22,502 nucleotides of DNA, from IMG/VR virus record IMGVR_UViG_3300012928_000047, positions 1 to 22,502 of that record; one strand, given 5' to 3'. The notes below the pieces were generated by a model, which was given only the letters and a program-made list of their open reading frames with translations, was not told the DNA's origin and did no database searches. Position 1 is the first letter of the stretch. Each line of letters begins with the position of its first letter. A program made the translations under genes and the position numbers. Positions 7,637 to 15,070 of the stretch are shown piece by piece. Source of the DNA: a virus.

Positions 7637-8070
7637 CAAAAACCTGCTTCAAACTTTCTCAAATCAATGACGTTCTTGATTGTGTAACCTCGATTAGAGA
7701 TCTGTCTTAGAACGCCCTCTATGTAATATAGGCAAGTTTCAAGGTAGTCTATTTTCTGCTTTGCTTTGATCCACTCGTCATCGGCATAGACATACTTGTC
7801 TAGATCACCTTTGAGAACTTTGTGATCAAAAGGTTTTTCTTTATACACTGCTGCAGGTGACTTGCCTGCATAGTATTCGTACTTAAATTTTGTGACACGA
7901 CTAAGGTTCGCTGTCGCATCACTATGCATCAACTTAAATGTGCTATAGTATGTCATCCAGCGTTGATGGAGACCAGGCACAGCAAGTGCTTGATTAACTA
8001 AATCATGCTCATCAATAGGTGCATCCTCTGCCCATTGTTCTTGGATGCGCTCAAGGTTCAAGACTGCCAT
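7636..8070 (-). CDS. uvsY: UvsY recombination mediator
   Basis: UvsY loads the UvsX recombinase onto gp32-coated single-stranded DNA. The 144-residue product is close to T4 UvsY (137) in size. It shares with it the central YYAGK...KG region and especially the C-terminus, where RGYTIKNVIDLRKFEAG aligns with RGFAIKHIQDMRAFEAG as I remember the T4 protein. The ATG shares a base with the stop of the tail-tube-fold gene (TAATG), and its stop overlaps the uvsW start, so uvsY and uvsW are coupled. Confidence 0.93.
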   Translation of the reverse strand: MAVLNLERIQEQWAEDAPIDEHDLVNQALAVPGLHQRWMTYYSTFKLMHSDATANLSRVTKFKYEYYAGKSPAAVYKEKPFDHKVLKGDLDKYVYADDEWIKAKQKIDYLETCLYYIEGVLRQISNRGYTIKNVIDLRKFEAGF

Positions 8071-8636
8071 TATTCAAGTGCTTTATTACGAGAACCCTCC
8101 AGTGCTTGAATTTCGTAAGACCTATATCTAAATGTTACTGAGGCAGCAGCATATTCTGTGCCGTCTACCGTAGCATTAAAATCCAACGCACTAAGAGATA
8201 TTGGTATTATATCATAAAATACCACTTGGAAGTTGGATTTGAAGTTTGAGTTAAGGACAGTGAGAGTCGCATCAGCGAACTTTGTATCACCACCCTCTGC
8301 GTTATATGATAACTTTGCCTGCTTGTCTAGGAATTCTCTACGCTCACTAAAACGATCAGGCACACCAAGACCCCTGATCCAGTTGTGTAGGATCAGGTAA
8401 TTCTCAATGTTTTCATCCACGAGGAAATTCATGGTGAACGGGTCATAACTGATGTTACCATCAGTGGGTAGAGGTCTACCATACACAGTAGGTTGCTCTA
8501 CAATGCCCAGGTTGATTGCAGGTATATTAGCAGACTGAGAAAGGTACGCAATTTTTGGATACTTTGCCAGTATAAACTTGAACCCAATAGGACTCAAGAA
8601 GTTTTTATTAGCTATCTGGTTGTTCCACGTTGCCAC
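8070..8636 (-). CDS. tail-tube-fold virion protein (gp19/gp54-like)
   Basis: The 188-residue product has the pattern of tail-tube proteins: GFKFILAKYPKIAYLSQSANIPAINLG near the N-terminus, then PFTMNFLVDENIENYLILHNWIRGLG, and a C-terminal IPISLSALDF...VTFRYRSYEI. The C-terminal part resembles the end of T4 gp54, the baseplate tube initiator, and gp19 itself is encoded elsewhere (14337-15032). The product could be a tube initiator, a tube terminator or a second tube subunit. The start is GTG (GTG GCA ACG TGG), since no ATG fits the family N-terminus. A perfect TATAAATA lies 25 bases upstream, inside the preceding gene. Confidence 0.8.
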   Translation of the reverse strand: MATWNNQIANKNFLSPIGFKFILAKYPKIAYLSQSANIPAINLGIVEQPTVYGRPLPTDGNISYDPFTMNFLVDENIENYLILHNWIRGLGVPDRFSERREFLDKQAKLSYNAEGGDTKFADATLTVLNSNFKSNFQVVFYDIIPISLSALDFNATVDGTEYAAASVTFRYRSYEIQALEGSRNKALE

Positions 8637-8859
8637 TTTGTTGCTCTGTAAGACTTCTAGTATTTATAGAAGCAAGGTATAGTTTGAACTGACTCTCAAC
8701 CAGAGAGGAATCAGGGTTACCTTGACTTACATATGTATCTGAGAACTCATAGACTGCCTGAGGATATTCACCCAGGTATGGTTTCAGGATACGAAAAACT
8801 TCATCTCGGAGTGCCATGCGGGCATCCGAGTATCGCCAATCAGAATTAGTGAGTTTCAT
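8608..8859 (-). CDS. conserved cyanophage protein of unknown function (83 aa)
   Basis: The product is a helix-rich, mixed-charge protein (MKLTNSDWRYSDARMALRDE) with aromatic residues through the middle (YLGEYPQAVYEFSDTYV) and a polar C-terminus. No domain is recognised. Its ATG overlaps the stop of the small membrane protein gene by 4 bases, and its 3' end overlaps the tail-tube-fold gene by 29 bases. A late promoter element for that next gene is embedded in its coding sequence. Confidence 0.75.
   Translation of the reverse strand: MKLTNSDWRYSDARMALRDEVFRILKPYLGEYPQAVYEFSDTYVSQGNPDSSLVESQFKLYLASINTRSLTEQQSGNVEQPDS
8661..8668 (-). promoter_or_regulatory. late promoter TATAAATA inside a coding region
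   Basis: The minus strand reads TCTATAAATACTA, an exact match to the T4-type late promoter octamer. Its downstream edge is 25 bases from the GTG of the tail-tube-fold gene, the right distance for a short leader. It codes for Ser-Ile-Asn-Thr in the upstream gene. Confidence 0.65.
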
Positions 8860-9035
8860 AATTTAATTTCTAACCAGGGTAGTAGGGGAGGAATTACTCC
8901 AATGAGCCTGAGGAGACCTTCAGCAAATAGAGAAAGAACAACCCACCCAACAATGACAGAAATAATTCCAGCATTACGGTTGTGTCTACGAATTGCGGCA
9001 TCAATCATCTCCTGTACTTTTTCTTCGGTAACCAT
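8856..9035 (-). CDS. single-pass small membrane protein (59 aa)
   Basis: This gene was found by hand translation. The N-terminal 20 residues are charged (MVTEEKVQEMIDAAIRRHNR), followed by a hydrophobic segment at about 22-38 (AGIISVIVGWVVLSLFA) and a Pro-rich hydrophobic end. The ATG forms TAATG with the stop of the upstream 54-residue gene, and the stop forms ATGA with the next start. The function is unknown. Confidence 0.65.
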   Translation of the reverse strand: MVTEEKVQEMIDAAIRRHNRNAGIISVIVGWVVLSLFAEGLLRLIGVIPPLLPWLEIKL

Positions 9036-9199
9036 TAGTAACGATATTCTTGTAGGAGGTCTAGTATGCGGTTAAGCATGGTGTGTGCACCTTCGTGCCA
9101 ATCACCGTTACGAGCAGACCATGACCCATCATACAGCTCATTCTTCAATTTGAGAACCCTTGTCTCGAATTCTGCTTTGGTCATATTGTTTCTCGGCAT
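9035..9199 (-). CDS. conserved small cyanophage protein (54 aa)
   Basis: This gene was found by hand translation and reads MPRNNMTKAEFETRVLKLKN, followed by ELYDGSWSARNGDWHEGAHT and a helical end ILDLLQEYRY. I recall near-identical short proteins in other cyanophages, but no function. An internal ATG at 9184 (MTKAEF) is an alternative start. It is the first gene after the gp23 terminator and so opens the uvsY-uvsW operon. Confidence 0.7.
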   Translation of the reverse strand: MPRNNMTKAEFETRVLKLKNELYDGSWSARNGDWHEGAHTMLNRILDLLQEYRY

Positions 9200-9221
9200 A
9201 CTGACTTCATAACTATAACTC

Positions 9222-9229
9222 TATTTAAT
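9222..9229 (-). promoter_or_regulatory. weak late-promoter-like ATTAAATA
   Basis: On the minus strand, ATTAAATA (6 of 8 matches to TATAAATA) lies directly after the gp23 terminator tail and 22 bases before the 54-residue gene. Something must restart transcription here, but the match is poor and AT-rich sequence gives such matches by chance. Confidence 0.3.
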
Positions 9230-9254
9230 AAAAAAGGCGACCCGTAGGTCGCCT
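9226..9254 (-). terminator. rho-independent terminator after gp23
   Basis: A perfect 8-base stem, AGGCGACC (9235-9242) with GGTCGCCT (9247-9254), closes a 4-base loop. On the minus strand it is followed directly by a run of T (TTTTTATTAAA). It lies 26 bases after the gp23 stop and is the clearest terminator in the window. Confidence 0.92.
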
Positions 9255-9279
9255 GATATACTCGTATGTGAGTAATTGA

Positions 9280-10629
9280 TCACATGAGGTTGTCAACCAG
9301 TGTACGTCTGTAGTAACGGTTAGCGTTAGCGTTAAGAGCGCCACTACCTTGACCTGTACCCTCAGCGAAGGGGTTAGCGACCATACCATATCTGGTCTTG
9401 AAGCCAATTTTCGGTTGGAAGGTGTCCTGACCGACGGCACGTACCATCTGGAGGGGTACATATGGGCAGTAGAACAGTCCAGCGTCATAGGCAGAAGAAC
9501 CCTTATAACCAGCAACGTAGAAGTGACGGTCACTTACGTTAGCAGAGTAAGGATCAACATAAACCTTGATTCTACCGTTCAGAGTACCAGCAAGAGTGCT
9601 GCTGTTGTCATCAGGGAGAAGACCGCTGTTACCAGCAAGTGCAGGAGTGTAGTCCAGAACGCCAGCCATAGACAGTGCAGATGCAACGTCAGCAGAGCAG
9701 ATCAGGATGTTACCCTTTCCACGACGAGTCTCATGACCGATCGCGTTCATGTCTCTTTCGATTTGGAACAGAAGACCTTTGAACTTCTCAACCGACCATC
9801 TACCGTTGGAGTCAACGTCAAGGTCGAAGATACCAGCAGTTGCGGTATTGTTCTGAGCGCCAGGGCGAGCAATCTTGTAGACGGTTCTAACAACTTCTCT
9901 GTTGATCTCAGCGAGAACTTCAGTAGAAAGGATGTTAGCAAGTTCGCTCTCAGCGTCCAGACCGTGAACTGCCTTAAGGTCTTGTGCCAGTTCCAAACTG
10001 TACTCAGCTTTGAGGGCTCTGGACTTAGCAGTCACAGTAACCTTCTCAATGCTGAAGTTCATTTCAGCGAACTGGTTTCCAGCAGCGTCACCCAGTGCTT
10101 CTGCCTCAGCAGTAGGCATACCATCAGAGGTATTGTAGGTGCCACTATCGTTGAGCAGACCAGGGTTGGATCCTGCCTGAGCAGTTCTTCCAAGGTCGCT
10201 TGCTGCGTTCTCTGCGGAGAACTCGGTGTCTGCCTCGTTGAAGAATGCTTCGTTGGAGGTTCCAGTACGTGTTGTGCCGTAGCGTGAGCGCATTGCGAAG
10301 ATCAGTCCAGTAGGACCAGTCATCGGTTGAACGCCAGCGATGTCATAAGCAATCAGCTTAGGCATGCTACGTCTGATCAAGGAGATCAGCACAGGGTCGA
10401 AACCAGCAACAGGACCAGTTGCAGTGGAAGAACCACTAAAACCAGCGGTGCCAGCAGACATTGTAGGTGCGGCTTCAGTCAGCACACCTGCTTCCTCTTT
10501 GAGGAATTTTTCTTGGTTTTCGAGCAGGATAGAGGTGACAGCCTTTCTATACTTGTCGGAGATGTTATCAATCTCGGAGTGTTCCAGAATAGGTGCCCAC
10601 TTTTCCTGCAAAGATTCGGAATTGAACAT
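9280..10629 (-). CDS. 23: gp23 major capsid protein
   Basis: This is the HK97-fold subunit of the head hexamers. The 449-residue product has the gp23 N-terminus (MFNSESLQEKWAPILEHSEI), the conserved RSMPKLIAYDIAGVQPMTGPTGLIFAMRSRY block at about 98-128 and the C-terminal FQPKIGFKTRYGMVANPFAEG. T4 gp23 is 521 residues, and cyanophage versions are shorter. The N-terminal 52 residues are probably removed by gp21 after LTE (Leu50-Glu52). The gene ends at a strong terminator. An AAGG sequence lies about 10 bases before the ATG. No good late promoter octamer is visible directly upstream. Confidence 0.98.
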   Translation of the reverse strand: MFNSESLQEKWAPILEHSEIDNISDKYRKAVTSILLENQEKFLKEEAGVLTEAAPTMSAGTAGFSGSSTATGPVAGFDPVLISLIRRSMPKLIAYDIAGVQPMTGPTGLIFAMRSRYGTTRTGTSNEAFFNEADTEFSAENAASDLGRTAQAGSNPGLLNDSGTYNTSDGMPTAEAEALGDAAGNQFAEMNFSIEKVTVTAKSRALKAEYSLELAQDLKAVHGLDAESELANILSTEVLAEINREVVRTVYKIARPGAQNNTATAGIFDLDVDSNGRWSVEKFKGLLFQIERDMNAIGHETRRGKGNILICSADVASALSMAGVLDYTPALAGNSGLLPDDNSSTLAGTLNGRIKVYVDPYSANVSDRHFYVAGYKGSSAYDAGLFYCPYVPLQMVRAVGQDTFQPKIGFKTRYGMVANPFAEGTGQGSGALNANANRYYRRTLVDNLM

Positions 10630-10680
10630 TGCTTTGTATACCTTATTTGGTGGTAAAGTGAACTAAATTACGATCTAAAA

Positions 10681-11724
10681 TCATTTAGACCAGCGAGAGA
10701 GTGCTTGGACATAGTGCGACATGGTGTCACCTACATCTTGATTCTCGACTTTCACGTCCTCAGTCAACTCACTAGGAGTAACATTGGGCTTAGTGGAGAA
10801 GTACGACTCACGTAGAGTTGCAACCTTCTCGCGGTAGGATGTTTCATCTTCAAACTCAACTGCCTCAGCAAGTGCAGCCAACTTTTCCTTTTGGGTAAGT
10901 GACAGACCTTCTGAAACTTCGCTCACAATCCCATTCTTGGTGTATGCGCCAATCTCTTTTACAAGAGAGACGTTCTCCTCGACTTGATCGTTGAGTTTTT
11001 TCTCCATAATATCGAGTTGTTCGGTCATCTCGTCAACCAAATCAACTTTTTCATCAGAGATTTCGATGTAGTTCTCTGTGAAAACTTGTTTGAGACCTTC
11101 CATAACGGATTCCGCCATCTCGACTCTAATGCCGTGCTCGATAGCGATCTCGTTCTTGTTAACCCACTGGTCTACAGCGTAGCTAAGGTATTCATCTACC
11201 TTCTCAGCGAGTTCACCTTTTACGGTCTCAATTTCTTCTTCCAGAACTTTGGCATACTCTTCATGCATGACCTTCAGTTCTTCATTCAAACGAGTAACAA
11301 CCGCTGCTTCAAAAATGGTTGCTGCTTTCTCTTTGAATTCTTCGGAAAGATCTTCACCCTCAGTAAGTGCTGCAACGTCAGCAGAAAGATCAACCTCGAT
11401 TACGGTTTCTTCTTCTGACTCTTCTTCAGCAATTACCTCACCCTCGGGTTCGTGGGATGCTTGTACATCACCCTTGGCAGAGAATTCTGCTTTCTGCCCT
11501 GAAGCGGCGGAAGGTTTGGTGGAAGGGGGTGTCGCGGATTTACCGACGATCTTGTACTTGTTAGACTCATCGTCGGGCTTACTGTTCTGAGGGGTAGGTC
11601 CACCCAGATCAGTAACGCCAGCAAGACCACTGCCGTCATTCTCCAGTTTCCCTTGGGGATCAGCAGGTTTTGCGCCAGCGGTTACGCTCGATTCGTCCAA
11701 AGTTGTTTCAATACTTTCTGACAT
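10681..11724 (-). CDS. 22: gp22 prohead core scaffold protein
   Basis: gp22 is the main inner scaffold of the prohead and is digested by gp21 after assembly. This 347-residue protein has an acidic, disordered N-terminal third rich in Pro, Ser and Gly, then a long helical region with heptad-like Leu and Glu pattern (about 125-300), and the ending MSHYVQALSRWSK, which fits gp22. The extended N-terminal region makes it longer than T4 gp22 (269). It lies between gp21 and gp23, as in T4. A GGAG ribosome-binding sequence precedes the ATG, and CATAAATA lies 38 bases upstream. Confidence 0.93.
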   Translation of the reverse strand: MSESIETTLDESSVTAGAKPADPQGKLENDGSGLAGVTDLGGPTPQNSKPDDESNKYKIVGKSATPPSTKPSAASGQKAEFSAKGDVQASHEPEGEVIAEEESEEETVIEVDLSADVAALTEGEDLSEEFKEKAATIFEAAVVTRLNEELKVMHEEYAKVLEEEIETVKGELAEKVDEYLSYAVDQWVNKNEIAIEHGIRVEMAESVMEGLKQVFTENYIEISDEKVDLVDEMTEQLDIMEKKLNDQVEENVSLVKEIGAYTKNGIVSEVSEGLSLTQKEKLAALAEAVEFEDETSYREKVATLRESYFSTKPNVTPSELTEDVKVENQDVGDTMSHYVQALSRWSK

Positions 11725-11761
11725 TGTAGTCTCCTGACAATTTCTACGAATTTGCTATAGT

Positions 11762-11769
11762 TATTTATG
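11762..11769 (-). promoter_or_regulatory. late promoter CATAAATA upstream of gp22
   Basis: The minus strand reads CATAAATAACT, 7 of 8 to the late octamer. It shares ATAAATAACT with the gp20 promoter. It lies at the very end of gp21, 38 bases before the gp22 start. Confidence 0.65.
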
Positions 11770-11770
11770 A

Positions 11771-12418
11771 TTACAGATTTTTCAAGAACTGGTTAAAGGC
11801 AAATAATTTGCGCTCTTCCAGTTGTTGATGCGCTGCATTGTCGATTTGGTTCTTAATTCTCTCAAGTTTTTGCTCGGAGATAAGACCATTTTCCCAGACC
11901 CACTCTCTTCCTTCCATGATTCCGTTAACGAAAGCATCAGGAGCAGATGGATCTGCCACAATATCTGCAGCAGTTGCCAACATAAAGTCGTCTGCAACAA
12001 CTTTCATGCCGTTTGTTTCCTTTAAGGAACCAAGACCACGGGATGATACACCCAGTTTCACACCCTCATCAAGAAGTGATTTGGCAATGCGACCCATGGG
12101 AGTATCCAGGATACGCGCTCTGCCAACAAAGTTATTACCTTCTCTCTTGAGAGATTGAATGCTGTGTGATACACGATCAAGATTAATGGTCGGACCTTCG
12201 GGATGTCCCAATTCACCCAGCGCACGACCTTTTTGAATGTAACTCTGATCATATTTGGTTACTTCTCTTTCAAGAAGACCAACAGGATACATTCTGCCGT
12301 TGCGGTTTTTGAGATCACCTTGAAGGAAGATGCCTTCAATGAAGTGGTTTTTTTGACCAGATTTGCCTTCGGTAATAACTACCTTGGCTTCTTCAATCGT
12401 TTCCGTTATCAGTTTCAT
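11771..12418 (-). CDS. 21: gp21 prohead maturation protease
   Basis: gp21 is the serine protease that digests the prohead core and trims gp23. From the ATG at 12418 the protein is 215 residues, close to T4 gp21 (212). The likely catalytic residues are His72 in GELGHPEGP and Ser125 or Ser126 in GVSSRG, spaced as in the HK97/gp21 protease group. The reading frame extends 39 codons upstream, but those residues are very basic and overlap the gp67-like gene in another frame, so I treat them as not translated. The gene overlaps that upstream gene by 26 bases. Confidence 0.95.
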   Translation of the reverse strand: MKLITETIEEAKVVITEGKSGQKNHFIEGIFLQGDLKNRNGRMYPVGLLEREVTKYDQSYIQKGRALGELGHPEGPTINLDRVSHSIQSLKREGNNFVGRARILDTPMGRIAKSLLDEGVKLGVSSRGLGSLKETNGMKVVADDFMLATAADIVADPSAPDAFVNGIMEGREWVWENGLISEQKLERIKNQIDNAAHQQLEERKLFAFNQFLKNL

Positions 12419-12641
12419 CAGGAGTTTCCTCTTGTGGTTCGGATGTCGCTTCGGGTGCTTCGACCTCTTCCTCCTCAGGGGAGTCTGGAGTAGGAGCGAA
12501 AGCCTGCTTACCGTATTCGACCTTCTTTGCGCCAATGGCGTCTAGTGCTTTGTCGTGCATTGCATCTTTAACATAATCAGAAAGGTCTTTCTGACCTGCA
12601 AAGATTGCATTAACGATGTCACTTGCTGCTTGGGATGCCAT
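12393..12641 (-). CDS. 67: gp67-like prohead core protein
   Basis: T4 gp67 is a small acidic core protein encoded between gp20 and gp21. This 82-residue product sits in that place and has the same design: a helical N-terminus (ASDIVNAIFAGQKDLSDYVK), the segment KKVEYGKQAF, and a disordered tail very rich in Glu, Pro and Thr. A GTG three codons upstream is less likely than the ATG at 12641. T4 also has gp68 here, which I do not see. The assignment rests on position and composition more than on conserved residues. Confidence 0.75.
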   Translation of the reverse strand: MASQAASDIVNAIFAGQKDLSDYVKDAMHDKALDAIGAKKVEYGKQAFAPTPDSPEEEEVEAPEATSEPQEETPDETDNGND

Positions 12642-12661
12642 GATTTTCACACATTATGTAC

Positions 12662-12669
12662 TATTTAGA
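12662..12669 (-). promoter_or_regulatory. probable late promoter TCTAAATA upstream of the gp67-like gene
   Basis: The minus strand reads TTCTAAATAGT, one mismatch from the late octamer. The same 11 bases occur upstream of gp18. It lies 21 bases before the ATG, between gp20 and the gp67-like gene. Confidence 0.5.
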
Positions 12670-12673
12670 AAGT

Positions 12674-14281
12674 TTAGATATTACCGCGCTCATAATCCTC
12701 TGGAGATACACCTTCTTCCTGTTCAGGTTCGGGTGGTTGCAGTGACATTGCCATCTGTTCAACCTCCATTTGTTGCATTGACATAGGATCAATGAGTTTG
12801 CCTTCCTGTATTTCCTTCGCCATCTGCTTATCGATCTCGCGGATCTCTTCGTCAGTTTGCTTAAGGACTTGACGGCGCAGATAATCTAGTGAGAAATATC
12901 TGCCAGCAAGGGGGTCCATCTGTTGTAAAAGAGCAAGACGTTCGTTGAGAATTTCTTTCTCTTTTAGTTCACTGAAGTAGTTGTCAGCAATGAAATCATA
13001 TTGGATTTGCTCCTTGATCTCATCCCATTCTTCTAGTTCAATGACACCTTTCAGAACCAGTTGTGTTTTCAGCAGATCATTGAACATGTCGCTGAAACGT
13101 TTGCGGAGACGTGTGATAAATTTCTGGAACTTAACTTCGTCTCTAGTAATCTCGGCACTACGACCAAGATTGAAACTGGATTCCGCTGCCTCTAGACGTG
13201 ACTCGGGCACGTTGAGTGCACGATAGAGTTTTTTCTGGAAGTATTTTACGTCTTCCAGTTCACCGAGGTTTTGCCCGCCAGGTAGGGTAGAAATTTCAGT
13301 GCCGCGCCCTCCCTCGCGTCTTGGAAGCCAGAAGTCCTCCAACATTGACATGAATTTCTTATCGTCTCTGATCTCGCCAGTGTCCGCATTGTACACCAAC
13401 TTGTTTCTATAACGGGACATAACCTCACGGAGGTATTGTTCCGCCTTCTGCTTAGGAAGATTACCAACATCGATGTAGAAAATTCTACGCTCGGGTGCTC
13501 TGCTCAGACGATAAATGACCAGAGAGTCCTCAATCATTCTAAGTTGATTGAGAGCTTTGATTGATTTATGTAGGTGAGAAAGAACATAGTTGCGCTGCAT
13601 ATCCAGCACACCAGAGTGACAATAACAAATAGCATCAGGTGCAATTCTTACGCCCTGGTTCTCATACCCTTTCAAACCTTTGGGTGCATAAATGTAATAC
13701 TCGACAGACTTAGGAGCAAGACTTCCTTGCTGCGGATCGACAGGTGCCTGACGATCTTTGGGTTTGTCGAACTCAATAACTTTCTTGATCTTGCGAGGAT
13801 CGATGTATCTAAGTTCTGTGATACCCTTGTTTGGATCCTTTGGATCAATTACTTTGTGGAAGAACAAGCGACCATCAATATACCAGCGACGGAAGAGATC
13901 ATATGCTTTACGATCAAAATCCAGAAGAGATAGGATGTTCGCAAACTCATCACGAATGACACGTTTCAAACTCTCCGACACGCGGAGATTTGACAACTCA
14001 ACATCTACAGGATGATTGTCTAGATCACCTGCGATTGCCTCGTTGACAATATCATTAATTGCAGAATCACATTCGGGATGGATCGACATCTCACGGTATC
14101 TACCGATAAGATCCGACTCCGATGCTTTGTTTGCAGCATCGCCAAGGTCAACGTATTGACCGAAGTATCCCCCAGCACTGACGGGCGCTGCTCCGTCTTC
14201 GCTGTCTTTACGCACAAAAGAAGGACCAGCAGGTTGCTGACCCTTCTTACGAGCTAGAGAATAACCAAAAAGGTTTGCCAT
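12674..14281 (-). CDS. 20: gp20 portal vertex protein
   Basis: gp20 forms the dodecameric portal through which DNA enters and leaves the head, and it nucleates prohead assembly. The 535-residue product matches T4 gp20 (524) in length. It has the typical cyanophage features GGYFGQYVDLGDAANKASES near the N-terminus, SIHPECDSAINDIVNEAI, and the central VIYRLSRAPERRIFYIDVGN block followed by LPGGQNLGELEDVKYFQKKLYRALNVPESRL. The C-terminus is Gln/Met/Glu-rich. The gene has its own late promoter in the gap after gp19. Confidence 0.98.
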   Translation of the reverse strand: MANLFGYSLARKKGQQPAGPSFVRKDSEDGAAPVSAGGYFGQYVDLGDAANKASESDLIGRYREMSIHPECDSAINDIVNEAIAGDLDNHPVDVELSNLRVSESLKRVIRDEFANILSLLDFDRKAYDLFRRWYIDGRLFFHKVIDPKDPNKGITELRYIDPRKIKKVIEFDKPKDRQAPVDPQQGSLAPKSVEYYIYAPKGLKGYENQGVRIAPDAICYCHSGVLDMQRNYVLSHLHKSIKALNQLRMIEDSLVIYRLSRAPERRIFYIDVGNLPKQKAEQYLREVMSRYRNKLVYNADTGEIRDDKKFMSMLEDFWLPRREGGRGTEISTLPGGQNLGELEDVKYFQKKLYRALNVPESRLEAAESSFNLGRSAEITRDEVKFQKFITRLRKRFSDMFNDLLKTQLVLKGVIELEEWDEIKEQIQYDFIADNYFSELKEKEILNERLALLQQMDPLAGRYFSLDYLRRQVLKQTDEEIREIDKQMAKEIQEGKLIDPMSMQQMEVEQMAMSLQPPEPEQEEGVSPEDYERGNI

Positions 14282-14299
14282 TATTAAACCTGTATTTGT

Positions 14300-14324
14300 G
14301 CCTTATACGAGTTATTTATAAGGC
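14300..14324 (-). promoter_or_regulatory. late promoter TATAAATA within an inverted repeat, upstream of gp20
   Basis: An exact late octamer lies at 14320-14313 on the minus strand, 32 bases before the gp20 ATG. It overlaps one arm of a perfect 8-base inverted repeat, GCCTTATA (14300-14307) and TATAAGGC (14317-14324). The RNA from gp19 would fold here, while the DNA serves as the gp20 promoter. Confidence 0.75.
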
Positions 14325-14336
14325 ATCAAAAACTAC

Positions 14337-15032
14337 TTATACCTGACTGTTCTTTTGAACAGCGTTACCAGCGTTGACATCATCTGCGAATGTCCAGAAC
14401 TGTACCTGGAATTCAACGGTGTACTCTTCAGGAGTATCGTTGTTATCCCATGCCAGATCGATTGCGCTAATGCTGCTAGGCCAGATGCCTTGGAAGGAGT
14501 ATGCCTTCTTCTGATCACCCTGTCTAGAATACTGACGCACGATAGCGTTAGACTGGTAGTCGCCAATTTCTTTGGCGTCTTGGATGTTCTGCTGCAAGTT
14601 CTGAATGCGGGATGCCCACTCTTCAAACTTGGTGCGAAGTCTAAACTCTTGATCGTTCAGCACTGTAACTGTCCAAGGTTCAAAGGTGCGGTCACCTGCG
14701 ATCTTGAGCATACGTCCTCTGTAAGGAACCTCGATAACACCGATGGTCGATGCGGGGAGGTTTGCTGCCTTCACAAGGAAGGTAGACATCATGTTTGATC
14801 CTGCGAGAGATTCAGGTGCGGCACCTGCTTCTTCTTGCTTTCTGTTTTCCGATGATCCGACGTTACCGCCGACACCAGGACGACCTGAGGATACTAACTC
14901 AGGGAATTGAATCTCCACTTGGAACAGATTAGGGCGAGCAAGATCTTCGATCTTGTCGCGGAAATTAAAGATGGGAGAGTCGATAAACCCACCTTCCACT
15001 TGTCCTGGAGATCTTCTACGTTGTTCAGCCAT
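14337..15032 (-). CDS. 19: gp19 tail tube protein
   Basis: This is the subunit of the inner tail tube. The 231-residue product has the tube pattern FNFRDKIEDLARPNLFQVEIQFPEL near the N-terminus, then FLVKAANLPASTIGVIEVPYRGRMLKIAGDRTFEPWTVTV and a C-terminal WPSSISAIDLAWDNNDTPEEYTVEFQVQFWTF. It is longer than T4 gp19 (163), partly through a Gly/Ser/Glu-rich insertion at about residues 49-80. It lies directly after gp18, as in T4. A CGGAG ribosome-binding sequence is 7 bases before the ATG. Confidence 0.95.
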   Translation of the reverse strand: MAEQRRRSPGQVEGGFIDSPIFNFRDKIEDLARPNLFQVEIQFPELVSSGRPGVGGNVGSSENRKQEEAGAAPESLAGSNMMSTFLVKAANLPASTIGVIEVPYRGRMLKIAGDRTFEPWTVTVLNDQEFRLRTKFEEWASRIQNLQQNIQDAKEIGDYQSNAIVRQYSRQGDQKKAYSFQGIWPSSISAIDLAWDNNDTPEEYTVEFQVQFWTFADDVNAGNAVQKNSQV

Positions 15033-15047
15033 TGTTTACTCCGAAAT

Positions 15048-15055
15048 TTTTTATA
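15048..15055 (-). promoter_or_regulatory. late-promoter-like TATAAAAA upstream of gp19
   Basis: The minus strand reads CTATAAAAAATT, 7 of 8 to the late octamer, but its edge is only 16 bases from the gp19 start, which leaves a very short leader. It follows the hairpin at 15071-15088. Confidence 0.35.
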
Positions 15056-15070
15056 GAGAAGAAAGATTAT

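Noticed and set aside
9349-10287. A 312-codon open frame on the plus strand opposite gp23
   Set aside because: It is Ser/Val/Arg-rich with no recognisable domain, has no ribosome-binding sequence, and arises from the codon bias of the highly expressed capsid gene.
10644-10651. ACCAAATA upstream of gp23 as a late promoter
   Set aside because: Only 5 of 8 matches and just 15 bases from the ATG; gp23 may be transcribed from the gp22 or other upstream promoters.
10984-11418. A 144-codon plus-strand open frame opposite gp22
   Set aside because: Phe/Leu-rich antisense of Glu/Lys-rich coiled-coil codons, with no family resemblance and no promoter.
12419-12535. N-terminal extension of gp21 by 39 residues
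   Set aside because: The extra part is strongly basic and is just the gp67-like gene read in another frame; the ATG at 12418 gives the normal gp21 length.
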